Below are positions 42,558 through 53,898 of a stretch of DNA of 64,000 nucleotides, piece by piece. The translations under genes were made by a program, and so were the position numbers. Below the pieces are notes generated by a model, which was not told where the DNA came from, did not search any database, and saw only the letters and a program-made list of their open reading frames with translations. Origin of the DNA: Streptomyces malaysiensis subsp. samsunensis (GTDB lineage Bacteria; Actinomycetota; Actinomycetes; Streptomycetales; Streptomycetaceae); the NCBI RefSeq assembly GCF_024519315.1, contig NZ_JANIIC010000039.1:40488-104487 (forward strand). The letters are read 5' to 3'. Positions within the stretch are counted from its first letter, which is position 1, and each line of letters begins with the position of its first letter.

Positions 42558-43163
42558 TCAGCGGGCCATGATGAGGCTCATGGCCTCGGCCCGGGTGGCC
42601 GGGTCGCGCAGCTGACCGCGGACGGCCGAGGTGAGGGTCTTGGCACCGGGCTTGCGCACCCCGCGCATGGTCATGCACATGTGCTCGCACTCGACGACCA
42701 CGATCACCCCGCGCGGCTCCAGTATCCGCATCAGGGAGTCGGCGATCTGGGTGGTCAGCCGCTCCTGGACCTGGGGGCGGCGGGCGAAGACATCGACCAG
42801 CCGGGCCAGCTTGGACAGCCCGGTGATCTTGCCGTCGTGGGACGGGATATAGCCCACATGGGCGACGCCCACGAAGGGCACCAGATGGTGCTCACAGGAG
42901 GACATCACCTCGATGTCCTTGACCAGCACCATCTCGTCATGGCCCAGGTCGAACGTGGTGGTGAGGACGTCCTCGGGCTCCTGGTGCAGCCCCGCGAAGA
43001 TCTCCTTGTACGCACGGGCGACCCGGCCCGGCGTATCGCGCAGCCCTTCCCGGTCGGGGTCCTCGCCGACGGCGATCAGCAGCTCGCGGACCGCGTTCTC
43101 GGCGCGCTTCTCGTCGAAGACGCCAATGGGGCTCTCGCCGTCCAGCGTCACCGGGTCGGTCAT
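42558..43163 (-). CDS. folE: GTP cyclohydrolase I
   Basis: 201 residues. Zinc ligands in MSSCEHHLVPF (Cys and His) and the second Cys in ECEHMCMTMRGV, with the GTP loop RPQVQERLT. Opens the folate pathway by turning GTP into dihydroneopterin triphosphate. It is on the other strand from folP/B/K, downstream of ftsH but separated by a strong hairpin. A longer frame to 43244 runs through that hairpin and is not used. Confidence 0.97.
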   Translation of the reverse strand: MTDPVTLDGESPIGVFDEKRAENAVRELLIAVGEDPDREGLRDTPGRVARAYKEIFAGLHQEPEDVLTTTFDLGHDEMVLVKDIEVMSSCEHHLVPFVGVAHVGYIPSHDGKITGLSKLARLVDVFARRPQVQERLTTQIADSLMRILEPRGVIVVVECEHMCMTMRGVRKPGAKTLTSAVRGQLRDPATRAEAMSLIMAR

Positions 43164-43202
43164 GGAGCTGCCTCGTTCCTCACATACACACACGAACGCG
43201 TA

Positions 43203-43245
43203 AATGCCGCGTCCCACCAGGCTAGAACCTGGTGGACGCGGCATT
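43203..43245 (-). terminator. Long hairpin between ftsH and folE
   Basis: Arms of about 19 bases (43203-43221 and 43228-43245) with one unpaired C and a CTAGAA loop. It probably ends ftsH transcription; it lies 40 bases before the folE start and could also act in its leader. Confidence 0.8.
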
Positions 43246-43290
43246 CATTCCGGGGCCACCGGGGACGGACACCGCCCCCGGTGGCGGGGG

Positions 43291-45333
<2,043 letters not shown>

Positions 45334-45576
45334 CCATACGGGGCGAAGCCGCCCCGTCCCTCCTGCCACAGTGAGGCACGGCACCTTGGAGGGGCGCCTG
45401 TGCGTGCGGTGTATTTGCGGTGTATGAGCTGTGTAATCCTCAGTCTCGAAAAAGACTGACCTTCGGACGGTACCCCAGCATTGTCACCCGACGCCGCCGT
45501 GGACTGTTAACAAAACCGCCTTCCCCTGCTCCAACGGCGGAAAACCCCGCCAGGTTCCCAGGGGCCGCGGCGCCCG

Positions 45577-46131
45577 TCAGCCGCCGTAGACGTGGGGGGC
45601 CAGGGTGCCGACGAACCGCAGGTTCCGGTACTTCTCGGCGTAGTCCAGGCCGTAGCCGACGACGAACTCGTTGGGGATGTCGAAGCCGACCCACTTCACC
45701 TCGATGGCGACCTTGGCCGCCTCCGGCTTGCGCAGCAGGGTGCAGACGTTCAGCGAGGCCGGCTCGCGCGAGCCCAGGTTAGACAGCAGCCACGACAGCG
45801 TCAGTCCGGAGTCGATGATGTCCTCGACGATCAGGACGTGTTTGCCCTTGATGTCGGTGTCCAAGTCTTTCAGGATACGCACCACACCGGAGGACTGGGT
45901 GCCCGCGCCGTAGGACGACACGGCCATCCAGTCCATGGTGACGGGCGACGACAGGGCACGCGCCAGATCCGCCATCACCATGACCGCGCCCTTGAGCACG
46001 CCGATGATCAGCAGATCCTTGTCCGCGTACTCCTCGTCGATGGCGGCGGCCAGTTCGGCCAGCTTCGCGTTGATCTCTTCCTCGGTGATGAGGACCGACT
46101 TGAGGTCGGTGCCCATGTCCTTGTCGTCCAC
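45577..46131 (-). CDS. hpt: Hypoxanthine phosphoribosyltransferase
   Basis: 184 residues from the GTG at 46131; ATG at 46116 is also possible. The PRPP loop VLIVEDIIDSGLTL and the IIGVLKGA motif, with the C-terminal VVGYGLDYAEKYRNL, identify a purine salvage enzyme making IMP and GMP. It follows tilS with a 46-base gap, the same hpt-tilS-ftsH grouping found in many Gram-positive bacteria. A separate ftsH promoter is likely in 45334-45576. Confidence 0.95.
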   Translation of the reverse strand: MDDKDMGTDLKSVLITEEEINAKLAELAAAIDEEYADKDLLIIGVLKGAVMVMADLARALSSPVTMDWMAVSSYGAGTQSSGVVRILKDLDTDIKGKHVLIVEDIIDSGLTLSWLLSNLGSREPASLNVCTLLRKPEAAKVAIEVKWVGFDIPNEFVVGYGLDYAEKYRNLRFVGTLAPHVYGG

Positions 46132-46177
46132 CCGCGCCACTCTCGTTCGACTAACCGGCTCAACTGGCTCGGGCGGA

Positions 46178-47323
46178 TCAGCCCTGCCGGATGACCAGTC
46201 TGCCACCCTCCCGGCGGACCTCGACGCGGCCGGGGAGGTTGATGGCCCGCTGCCCCCGCCAACCGGTGATCAGCCGGTCCACCTCTTCGATATGGCGGGC
46301 GAAGAGCGAACCGGCGGGGGCGCCCGCGGCGATGGCGGCGCGGCGCAGCACCCGGCGGCGGACGGCGGTGGGCAGTCCGCGCAGGCCGACGGTGTCGAGG
46401 TGCACGGCCTGCGCGCCACCGGCCGCCGCCGGTGCGGTGGTCATCACATCGGCCTCGGCGCGGGCGGCCCAGGCGTCGAGGGCGTCGGCGTCGTCGCGGG
46501 AGAGCTGGGCGGTGCGGGCGAGCGCCTCGACGACGCCCTTGCCCAGGGCCTTCTCCAGGATGGGCAGCGCCTCGTGGCGGACCCGGGAGCGGGTGTAGGA
46601 CGGGTCCACGTTGTGCGGGTCGTCCCAGACGGGCAGCGACTGGGCCAGACACGCCTCGCGGACGGTGTGCCGGTCCAGCTGGAGGAAGGGGCGGCGGTAG
46701 CGGCCGCCGGTCCCGGAGACCCAGGCCATACCGGACAGCGAGCGGATGCCGGAGCCGCGGGCGAGCCCCAGCAGAACCGTCTCGGCCTGGTCGTCACGGG
46801 TGTGGCCGAGCAGCACGGCGGTGGCGCCGTGGCGCTCGGCGGCGGCGTCCAGCGCGGTGTAGCGGGCGTCCCGCGCGGCGGCCTCGGGGCCGCCGCCCCG
46901 GCCGACGGCCACGGCGATCGCCTCGACCGGCGCCAGGCCCAGGGCCCGCATCCGGTCGGCGACCTCGGCGGCGCGGGCGTCGGACCCCTGCTGGAGGCCG
47001 TGGTCGACGGTGACCCCGCCGGCGCGCAGACCGGCCCGCGGGGCCTCGAAGGCGAGGGCGGAGGCGAGTGCCATGGAGTCGGCGCCGCCGGAGCAGGCGG
47101 CGAGCACGAGGGGCGCGTCGGGGCGGGGAGCGGAGCCGCGGAGGGCGGCGGCCGGACGCGCCGGAGCGGGGGCGGAGGCCGGGGAGGGAGCCGGGGGCGA
47201 GGTGGGAGCGGAGGCCGGGGAGGGGGTGGCGGCCGAGGGCGAGGCCGAGTGGGCGACGAGGATGTCGTGGAGGACGCGGCGGACCGCGAGGCGTATCGCG
47301 GCGACCGCTGGATGGGGACCCAT
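46178..47323 (-). CDS. tilS: tRNA(Ile)-lysidine synthetase
   Basis: 381 residues. The N-type ATP pyrophosphatase loop is CSGGADSMALASALAFE (about 77-93); VTVDHGLQQGS, LLGHTRDDQAETVLLGLARGSG and PFL form the rest of the active site. It modifies C34 of the isoleucine tRNA with CAU anticodon, letting it read AUA. An Ala/Pro/Ser-rich insertion (about 26-70) precedes the core and is unusual in length. Confidence 0.95.
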   Translation of the reverse strand: MGPHPAVAAIRLAVRRVLHDILVAHSASPSAATPSPASAPTSPPAPSPASAPAPARPAAALRGSAPRPDAPLVLAACSGGADSMALASALAFEAPRAGLRAGGVTVDHGLQQGSDARAAEVADRMRALGLAPVEAIAVAVGRGGGPEAAARDARYTALDAAAERHGATAVLLGHTRDDQAETVLLGLARGSGIRSLSGMAWVSGTGGRYRRPFLQLDRHTVREACLAQSLPVWDDPHNVDPSYTRSRVRHEALPILEKALGKGVVEALARTAQLSRDDADALDAWAARAEADVMTTAPAAAGGAQAVHLDTVGLRGLPTAVRRRVLRRAAIAAGAPAGSLFARHIEEVDRLITGWRGQRAINLPGRVEVRREGGRLVIRQG

Positions 47324-47519
47324 GTCCGTTTCCCATCTGTCATTCGAGGGGGTGCCTCGGGGGTGCGAGGGGGACTGTTCGTCACGCTGTGTATGTCGAT
47401 GGTGACAGAAGCGAGCTGTTCCCCGAGCATCGCACGCCTACCCGTCGCCAACGGTCCCTCGGACGAGTGATTAAAGGGGGCGTTCGTCCGTTTCCGCGTG
47501 TGCCGGGGGTGTGCCGGTT

Positions 47520-48662
47520 CTAGGACTCCGCCCTACGGTGCACCCGCGCGACCCACTCCCCGGGTTTGCTGATCTCCGCCTTGGTCGGAAGGGTGTTGGG
47601 CGAGGTCCAGACCCGGTTGAAGCCGTCCATGCCGACCTGGTTCACCACGGCCCGTACGAATCGCTCTCCGTCACGGTACTGCCGCAGCTTGGCGTCGAGC
47701 CCCAGCAGCTTGCGCAGCGCCTGGTCCAGCCGGCCCGCGCCGCTCGCCCGGCGCTTCTGGAACTTCTCCCGGATCTCCGCGACGGTCGGCACGACCTCCG
47801 GCCCCACCCCGTCCATCACATAGTCGGCGTGGCCCTCCAGCAGCGACATCACCGCGGTCAGCCGGGCCAGGATCTCGCGCTGGGCCGGGGTCTGGACCAA
47901 CTCGATGATGCTGGGCGCCCCCCGCCCGTCCTCGTCGTGCCCCTCGTCCCCGGGGCGGCCGCCGCCGCTGAGGGACTGGACGGCCTCGCGGACCCGCTCC
48001 AGCAGGGTGGCCGGGTCCACGTCGGTCTCGCCGAGGAACGCCTGGATCTCGGACTCGATGTGATCGCGCAGCCACGGTACGGCGGTGAACTGGGTGCGGT
48101 GGGTCTCCTCGTGCAGCGAGACCCACAGCCGGAAGTCGTGCGGGGCCACGTCGAGCTCACGCTCCACATGGACGATGTTGGGCGCCACCAGCAGCAGCCG
48201 CCCGCCGCCCGGGGAGCCGGGCAGATCGCGGGTGGCGGGCGCGAAGGTCTCGTACTGGCCGAGCACCCGGGAGGCGAGGAAGGACAGCAGCATTCCCAGC
48301 TCGACCCCGGTCACCTTGCCGCCCACCGCGCCCAGCACGGCCCCGCCGGGCAGCCCGCCGCGTCGGTCCTGCACCTTGCCGAGCAGCGGTTTGAGGATCT
48401 GCCGGAAGCCCGCCACATTGGCCCTGATCCAGCCCGCGCGGTCCACGACGAGGACAGGGGTGTCGGAACCCGGGCCGCCGGAGACGGCCATCCGGGTGAA
48501 GGCGCGGACGTGCTCCTCCGAGGACTTGGCGTGCCGGCGCAGCTCGGCGACGACGGCACGCGCCTCGTCGCGGCTCACCTCGGGCCCCGGGCGCACCAGC
48601 CGGGTCGCGGTCGCGACCGCGAGATTCCAGTCGACCATCTCCACACCACCGATGCTCGTCAT
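47520..48662 (-). CDS. DUF2342 zinc-metalloprotease-like protein (F420-associated family)
   Basis: 380 residues. The family motif HEETHRTQF (about 185-193) has the HExxH zincin pattern (HEETH), with a distal EGHADYVMDGVG giving the likely third ligand Glu. Members are often named coenzyme F420 biosynthesis-associated proteins although there is no proven link. Positioned between tilS and dacB, as in other actinobacteria. No signal peptide, so it is cytoplasmic. Confidence 0.88.
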   Translation of the reverse strand: MTSIGGVEMVDWNLAVATATRLVRPGPEVSRDEARAVVAELRRHAKSSEEHVRAFTRMAVSGGPGSDTPVLVVDRAGWIRANVAGFRQILKPLLGKVQDRRGGLPGGAVLGAVGGKVTGVELGMLLSFLASRVLGQYETFAPATRDLPGSPGGGRLLLVAPNIVHVERELDVAPHDFRLWVSLHEETHRTQFTAVPWLRDHIESEIQAFLGETDVDPATLLERVREAVQSLSGGGRPGDEGHDEDGRGAPSIIELVQTPAQREILARLTAVMSLLEGHADYVMDGVGPEVVPTVAEIREKFQKRRASGAGRLDQALRKLLGLDAKLRQYRDGERFVRAVVNQVGMDGFNRVWTSPNTLPTKAEISKPGEWVARVHRRAES

Positions 48663-48749
48663 GGCTTCACGGTACGTGGCCCGCGCCCCATCCGGGAGGA
48701 CACCAGGGTCCGCACAGGCGGCCGCCCGGCGTCCGGAGCACCCCCGCGC

Positions 48750-50348
48750 TCAGCGGCAGCCGCAGTTGGCGAGGGCCGAGGCCATCCGGTCCAGGGCGCG
48801 CTGGGCGCCGTTGGCGTCGGTGGTTCCGTTGGTCATGAACGCGAAGACCAGCAGCCGCCCGTCCGCGTCCACGACCGAGCCCGCGAGGCTGTTGACCCCG
48901 GTGAGGGTGCCGGTCTTGGCGCGGACCACGCCCCGGCCGACCGCGTCCTGGGCGTAGCGGGTGCGCAGGGTGCCGGAGAAACCGGCCACCGGCAGCCCGG
49001 TGAGCAGCGACCGCAGTTCGGGGTGGTCGCGGTCTGCGGCGCGCACCAGCACCTGGGCGAGCAGCCCGGCGGACACGTGGTCGGCGCGGTCCAGCCCGCT
49101 GCCGTCCGCGATCCGCGCACCGCCCAGCGGCAGCCCCAGCTTCCGCAGCCGCTGGGTCACGGCCTTCGCCCCGCCCTCGAAGCTGGCGGACCGGCCGGCG
49201 GCGAGGGCGGTCTGCCGGGACAGGGCCTCCGCGATGTCGTTGTCGCTGGTGGTCAGCATCCGCTCGACGAGCGAGGACAGCGGCTGGGAGCGGACGGAGG
49301 CCACCGTCCGGGCGCCCTTGGCGGCCTTGCGCGACCGGGGCTCGTCCTTCACCTCGACCCCGCGGTCGCGCAGCATCGACGCGAAGGTGGCGGCCGCGTC
49401 GGCGGCCGGGTCCTCGGCGCGCGGGGCCGGGCCGTGGTCGCTGTCGTCCTTACGGCCTTCATCGGCCATCAGGGGGACGACGGGCGAGAGGTTCTCGTTG
49501 GGGCCGATCGGGTGGAGCTTCGCCCCGGAGTACAGCGATGTGTCGTAGCCGAGCCGGTAGGGGCCCGCACCGCGCTTCTTCAGGGCGCGGGCGGTGTCAT
49601 CGGCCAACTGGCGCAGTGCGGCGGGGTGGTCGTCCCCCTTGACGGCCCGTGCGGTGAGCGTGGGGTCGCCGCCGCCGACCAGCACGATGTCGTTCTTCCC
49701 GGCGCCCGCCACGACGCTGGTCCTGATGCGGTGGTCCGGGCCGAGGGCGGAGAGGGCCGCGGCCCCGGTCGCGAGCTTGATCGTCGAGGCGGGGATCGTG
49801 GCCGTGCCCGCCTTGGCGCCGAACACCTGCTGACCGCTGGTCACATCCATCACCGCCACCGAGCGCTCATCGCCCAACGCGGGGTCGTCAAGCAGCGGTT
49901 CGAGCGTGTCGGCGAGCCCCGCCCCGGTGGGCGGCGGCACGGCGTCCGCACCGCTGTCCGGCGACCGGGGCGCGGACCGCGCGCCGAGCGCGGCCAGCAC
50001 GGGCGCCGCGCTGGGCGCGGACTCACCCGAACCGCCGTCCCGCCCGTCGCCCGGGGCCCGCCCGTCGGCGGCGCGGGCCCGTTCGGCCGTCCGCTGACCG
50101 GCGTCCCAGGGCCCGGCCACGAGCACCGACACCACGGCGACCACCAGACCGGTCGCGGCGGAGACCGCCACCAGCTGCCAGGTCCGCTGCTGTTCCCGGG
50201 GCGTGCGCCGCCACTCGCGCCGGACGCGGGCGCGTACGCGGTTCCACTCACGCAGCCCACGGCCGCGCACGCGGTCGAACTCGCGTCGCCCGCGGCTCAG
50301 CCGGTGCCTCAGCCACTCCCTGACCTGCCACGATCGGGCTTCAGGCAC
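48750..50348 (-). CDS. dacB: D-alanyl-D-alanine carboxypeptidase (PBP4/S13 type)
   Basis: 532 residues from the GTG at 50348 with GAAAGGGG upstream. A basic cytoplasmic segment of about 55 residues (Arg-rich) is followed by one membrane helix (about 59-78), a Pro/Ala linker and the S13 peptidase domain. The active-site motifs are SxxK in PASTIKL (S188, K191), SDN in TTSDNDIAEAL and KTG in AKTGTLTG. It trims or cross-link-edits peptidoglycan outside the membrane. Divergent from ppa. Confidence 0.94.
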   Translation of the reverse strand: MPEARSWQVREWLRHRLSRGRREFDRVRGRGLREWNRVRARVRREWRRTPREQQRTWQLVAVSAATGLVVAVVSVLVAGPWDAGQRTAERARAADGRAPGDGRDGGSGESAPSAAPVLAALGARSAPRSPDSGADAVPPPTGAGLADTLEPLLDDPALGDERSVAVMDVTSGQQVFGAKAGTATIPASTIKLATGAAALSALGPDHRIRTSVVAGAGKNDIVLVGGGDPTLTARAVKGDDHPAALRQLADDTARALKKRGAGPYRLGYDTSLYSGAKLHPIGPNENLSPVVPLMADEGRKDDSDHGPAPRAEDPAADAAATFASMLRDRGVEVKDEPRSRKAAKGARTVASVRSQPLSSLVERMLTTSDNDIAEALSRQTALAAGRSASFEGGAKAVTQRLRKLGLPLGGARIADGSGLDRADHVSAGLLAQVLVRAADRDHPELRSLLTGLPVAGFSGTLRTRYAQDAVGRGVVRAKTGTLTGVNSLAGSVVDADGRLLVFAFMTNGTTDANGAQRALDRMASALANCGCR

Positions 50349-50434
50349 GACCGACCAGCCCCTTTCGCCACCACACACCTGCGTGGGGGACACTTAATCA
50401 CCAGACGTATGTGTTGATCATGGAGGAGCCACCC

Positions 50435-50926
50435 GTGGAGTTCGACGTCACCATCGAGATCCCGAAGGGTTCGCGGAACAAGTACGAGGTGGACCACGAG
50501 ACGGGTCGCATCCGCCTTGACCGGCGACTCTTCACGTCGACCAGCTACCCCGCGGACTACGGCTTCGTCGAGAACACCCTCGGCGAGGACGGCGATCCGC
50601 TGGACGCACTGGTCATTCTCGACGAGCCGACGTTCCCCGGCTGCCTGATCAAGTGCCGTGCCATCGGCATGTTCAGGATGACGGACGAGGCGGGTGGCGA
50701 TGACAAGCTGCTTTGCGTACCGGCCTCGGACCCCCGGGTGGAGCACCTGCGTGATATTCACCACGTTTCAGAGTTCGATCGCCTGGAAATCCAGCACTTC
50801 TTCGAGGTCTACAAGGACCTTGAGCCGGGAAAGTCGGTCGAGGGGGCCGATTGGGTGGGCCGCGCCGAGGCCGAGGCCGAGGTGGAGGCGTCCATCAAGC
50901 GTCTCGAGGCCGCGGGCGGCCACTGA
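50435..50926 (+). CDS. ppa: Inorganic pyrophosphatase
   Basis: 163 residues from the GTG at 50435, preceded by GGAGGAG. Family I motifs EIPKGSRNKYE, DYGFVENTLGEDGDPLDALV (metal-binding Asp residues) and DPRVEHLRDI. Hydrolyses diphosphate and pulls biosynthesis forward. Ends at a strong terminator. Confidence 0.98.
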   Translation: MEFDVTIEIPKGSRNKYEVDHETGRIRLDRRLFTSTSYPADYGFVENTLGEDGDPLDALVILDEPTFPGCLIKCRAIGMFRMTDEAGGDDKLLCVPASDPRVEHLRDIHHVSEFDRLEIQHFFEVYKDLEPGKSVEGADWVGRAEAEAEVEASIKRLEAAGGH

Positions 50927-50962
50927 GCCCCCCGTTCCGAGTTCTTGAGTCCTGATCACGCC

Positions 50963-51000
50963 GGGAGGGCGGGGCACCGTGTCGGGTGCCCCGCCCTCCC
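50963..51000. terminator. ppa/ThrE bidirectional terminator
   Basis: Perfect 16-base arms (50963-50978, 50985-51000) with a 6-base loop between convergent genes. Confidence 0.9.
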
Positions 51001-51045
51001 GCGTATCCGGGACATCGGCGGCCGCCGGGGCGGGCGCCGCCCCGG

Positions 51046-52749
51046 TCAGAAGCCCCTCGTGCGCTTGGCGGCGCGGCGGTCGGCGGGGGCGGTCGCTCCG
51101 GGCGTCTTCAGGAAGAGGCGCGCGGCCTCGCTTCCCAGGTTCACCCCTATGGCGATCGCCAGGGCCAGTGCCGCCGCCTGGGTGAGGTGCGGAATGCCGC
51201 GGTCCAGGTTGCCCTGGGCCAGGGCGAGCAGCCCGAAGTAGGTCGCGCTACCGGGCAGCAGCGGCCCTATCGCCGCCGTGACGTACGGCAGCGCCGAGGC
51301 GTATCGATAGCGCGAGAGCAGCTGCCCGAAGAGGCCGACCACACCGGCGGCGACGGTCGTGGCGGCCACGGGCGGGACGCTCGCGGTGTCCGCAAGCGCT
51401 CCGTAGACCACCCAGGCGACCCCGCCGTTGAGCGTGGCGAACAGCACGGTGTGACGTTCCTGCTGGAGCAGGATGCAGAAGGTCAGCGCGAGCAGCATCG
51501 CCGCCAGGATCTGGATGTACGGCCGCTCCACATGGCGCAGCGCCGCCTCCGGGTTGAGCTTGGCGTCGAGCTGGAGGCCCCCGTAGAGCACCGTGAGCAC
51601 CCCGCACACGATGCCCACGATCAGATAGCCGACCTCCAGAAGGCGCGCCGCCGCGGTGATGTAATAGCCGGTCAGCCCGTCCTGGACGCCCGCGACCAGC
51701 GCCCGCCCCGGGATCAGCGCGAACAGCCCACCGGTGATCACGGCGGACGCCTGGAGCCCGGAGTTCGCGAGGCTCAGCGCCACCCCTATCGCGGCGGGCG
51801 GCATCGCCGCGGCCACGAACTGGTAGAACTCCGGAAGCCCGCGCCCGGAGGCCAGCCACGCCAGCCGGTCGCCCAGCATCGCACCGAGGGCCGCCGCGAA
51901 GAAGACCGGCCAGTCACCGCCGACCAGCATGCTCGCCGCGCCGGCCAGCCCTCCACCGGCCACGGTGAGCGCCCAGCCGGGGTAGGGGTGGCGGTTACGG
52001 CGTATCTCGGCCAGCCGCCGGTACGCCTCCTCCAGGGTGAACTCCTCCTGCGAGGTGATGTCGTCCACCAGCCGGAAGACCGCGGAGAGACGGGTGTAGT
52101 CGGTGCCCCGGCGCCGTACGGTCCGGCTGGCGGTGACCGGGTCGTCGACCAGCGAGGGCTGGTAGCTCACCGACAGCAGGGTGAAGGTGACGGTCGGCTC
52201 GCAGCGGTCCAGCCCGTAGGCGTGCGCCACGCCGAGCATCGCCGCCTCGACGTCCTCGGCCCCCTCGCCGCCCGCGAGCAGCAGCTCGGCGATGCGGAGG
52301 GTGAGGTCGAGCACACGCGGCACGGCAGGACCCGTGTCGTCCTGCCGCTCGATGCGCTCGGGGGCCGGGCGCTCGCTGATCGGCATGCGCAGCATCGTGC
52401 GCATCCGGTCCTGCCAGGGGGCGTCCTTGGTCAGCCGGATGACGGGGAGGCCGTTCGGCGGGGTGATGGCGGGGAAGCCGCCGGTGGTCTGGTTGTTTGA
52501 AGGGGTGATCACCCCTGCGGGCGGTACGAAGGCCGAGCCCTCGGGTTCGGCGGGAGCATCCGCGGTCAGCCCCTCGGGGACGGCGAACTCCGAGGTCGGG
52601 TGCTCGTCCTCGGGTGGCGGCGGCAGGGGTATGCCCAGGGGCGGTGTGAAGGCGCTGTGTGCCTCGTCGGACAACGGCTTCTGGTTCTCCCCCGTGTCCG
52701 CGTCCGCCGCGCTCGTCCCACGCGGCACCTGCTGACGATCCGACCTCAC
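51046..52749 (-). CDS. ThrE-family threonine/serine exporter
   Basis: 567 residues from GTG 52749 with GAGGAG upstream; an ATG-type start at 52818 is possible. The first 120 residues are disordered and Pro-rich (PPLGIPLPPPPEDEHP). Then a ThrE/DUF1212 domain (LDLTLRIAELLLAGGEGAEDVEAAM) and about ten membrane helices (YPGWALTVAGGGLAGAASML and following, DUF3815). It is thought to export small amino acids. Convergent with ppa. Confidence 0.9.
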   Translation of the reverse strand: MRSDRQQVPRGTSAADADTGENQKPLSDEAHSAFTPPLGIPLPPPPEDEHPTSEFAVPEGLTADAPAEPEGSAFVPPAGVITPSNNQTTGGFPAITPPNGLPVIRLTKDAPWQDRMRTMLRMPISERPAPERIERQDDTGPAVPRVLDLTLRIAELLLAGGEGAEDVEAAMLGVAHAYGLDRCEPTVTFTLLSVSYQPSLVDDPVTASRTVRRRGTDYTRLSAVFRLVDDITSQEEFTLEEAYRRLAEIRRNRHPYPGWALTVAGGGLAGAASMLVGGDWPVFFAAALGAMLGDRLAWLASGRGLPEFYQFVAAAMPPAAIGVALSLANSGLQASAVITGGLFALIPGRALVAGVQDGLTGYYITAAARLLEVGYLIVGIVCGVLTVLYGGLQLDAKLNPEAALRHVERPYIQILAAMLLALTFCILLQQERHTVLFATLNGGVAWVVYGALADTASVPPVAATTVAAGVVGLFGQLLSRYRYASALPYVTAAIGPLLPGSATYFGLLALAQGNLDRGIPHLTQAAALALAIAIGVNLGSEAARLFLKTPGATAPADRRAAKRTRGF

Positions 52750-52962
52750 GTCTCCTCGCTCCTCACCAGCCCTCCCCGTTCGATTCCCGGCGGCCGAGGA
52801 TGCAGCATCGGCGGCCACCGGAGCCCATTGTGCGGGGCGGTGACCGCCGAGGGGGAGTGGGGGCGGTGTGTGGCGGGTGTGAAGCCCGCTGGAAGGAGCG
52901 GCGGAGAGACGGCGGAGAGGACGCGTGGCCCCGCGGGGCGGGGCGCCCCGCGGCCCCTGCGG

Positions 52963-53670
52963 TCAGCGCTTGGCGTGGCGCCCGCGCGGCCCCTGGGAGG
53001 GGGCTCCGGCGGCCGGTCCCTGGGGCTCCGGCTGGGCGGCGGCCTCCTTCTTCGCCTTGCCGCGGGCCCGGAGGAACTCGATCACGATCGGGACGATCGA
53101 CAGCAGCACGATCGCGATCAGCATCAGCTCGATGTGCTGATGCACGAAGTCGACCTTCCCGAGCGCCGACCCGAGCAGGGTGACGCCGGTGCCCCACAGC
53201 ACGCCGCCGATGACGTTGAAGATGATGAACGAGCGGTAGTTCATCCGGCTCACGCCCGCGATGATCGGCGTGAACGTCCGCACGATGGGCACGAAGCGGG
53301 CGAGGATCAGCGACTTCGGGCCGTGCTTCTCGAAGAACTCATGTGCCTTCTCCACGTTCTCCTGTTTGAAGAGCTTGGAGTCGGGGCGCCGGAAGAGCGC
53401 CGGTCCCACCTTCCGGCCGAAGAGATATCCGACCTGGTCACCGACGATCGCGGCGATCGCCACGGCCACGCACACCAGCCACAGCTCCTGCTTGATCACA
53501 TCGGTGGTCACCAGCAGACCGGTGGTGAAGAGCAGTGAGTCGCCCGGCAGGAAGAAGCCGATGAGCAGGCCGGACTCCGCGAAAACGATGGCCAGGACGC
53601 CGAGCAGACCGAAGGTTTCGATCAGATAGTCCGGGTCCAGCCACTGAGGGCCGAGCGCGAGGGTGTACAC
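52963..53670 (-). CDS. DedA-family membrane protein
   Basis: 235 residues from the GTG at 53670 with AGGAG upstream. The SNARE-associated/DedA motif set is present: ESGLLIGFFLPGDSLLFTTG, GDQVGYLFGR, ILARFVPIVRTFTPIIAG and NVIGGVLWG. Members act as lipid scramblases/flippases for undecaprenyl phosphate or phospholipids in other bacteria. The C-terminal tail is basic and Pro-rich. The frame extends upstream to 53829 without match. Confidence 0.92.
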   Translation of the reverse strand: MYTLALGPQWLDPDYLIETFGLLGVLAIVFAESGLLIGFFLPGDSLLFTTGLLVTTDVIKQELWLVCVAVAIAAIVGDQVGYLFGRKVGPALFRRPDSKLFKQENVEKAHEFFEKHGPKSLILARFVPIVRTFTPIIAGVSRMNYRSFIIFNVIGGVLWGTGVTLLGSALGKVDFVHQHIELMLIAIVLLSIVPIVIEFLRARGKAKKEAAAQPEPQGPAAGAPSQGPRGRHAKR

Positions 53671-53833
53671 GGGTGTGAGGCTCCTGGGTCGAGGGAAGCA
53701 GGCTCGTGCGCGGCCCGGCCGCAGGGTCGGGGCGGACTGATTGGTCTTCGCAGTGTGCCGCCCAAAGCTATCAACGCCGTGTGCGTGCCCTTGGTTCCCA
53801 CCGCCCGGGAGGCCCCCCATCGGCCCCACCGTC

Positions 53834-53898
53834 CAGGGATGCCCCTAGCGGTCGCCCTCCGGGGATGCCCTTGGCGGTCACCGCCCAGGGATGCCCCT
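53834..53898. repeat. Three 26-base direct repeats
   Basis: Copies at 53834, 53860 and 53886 (GGGATGCCC centred words, period 26) lie between dedA and tipA, the third touching the tipA stop codon. Confidence 0.8.
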
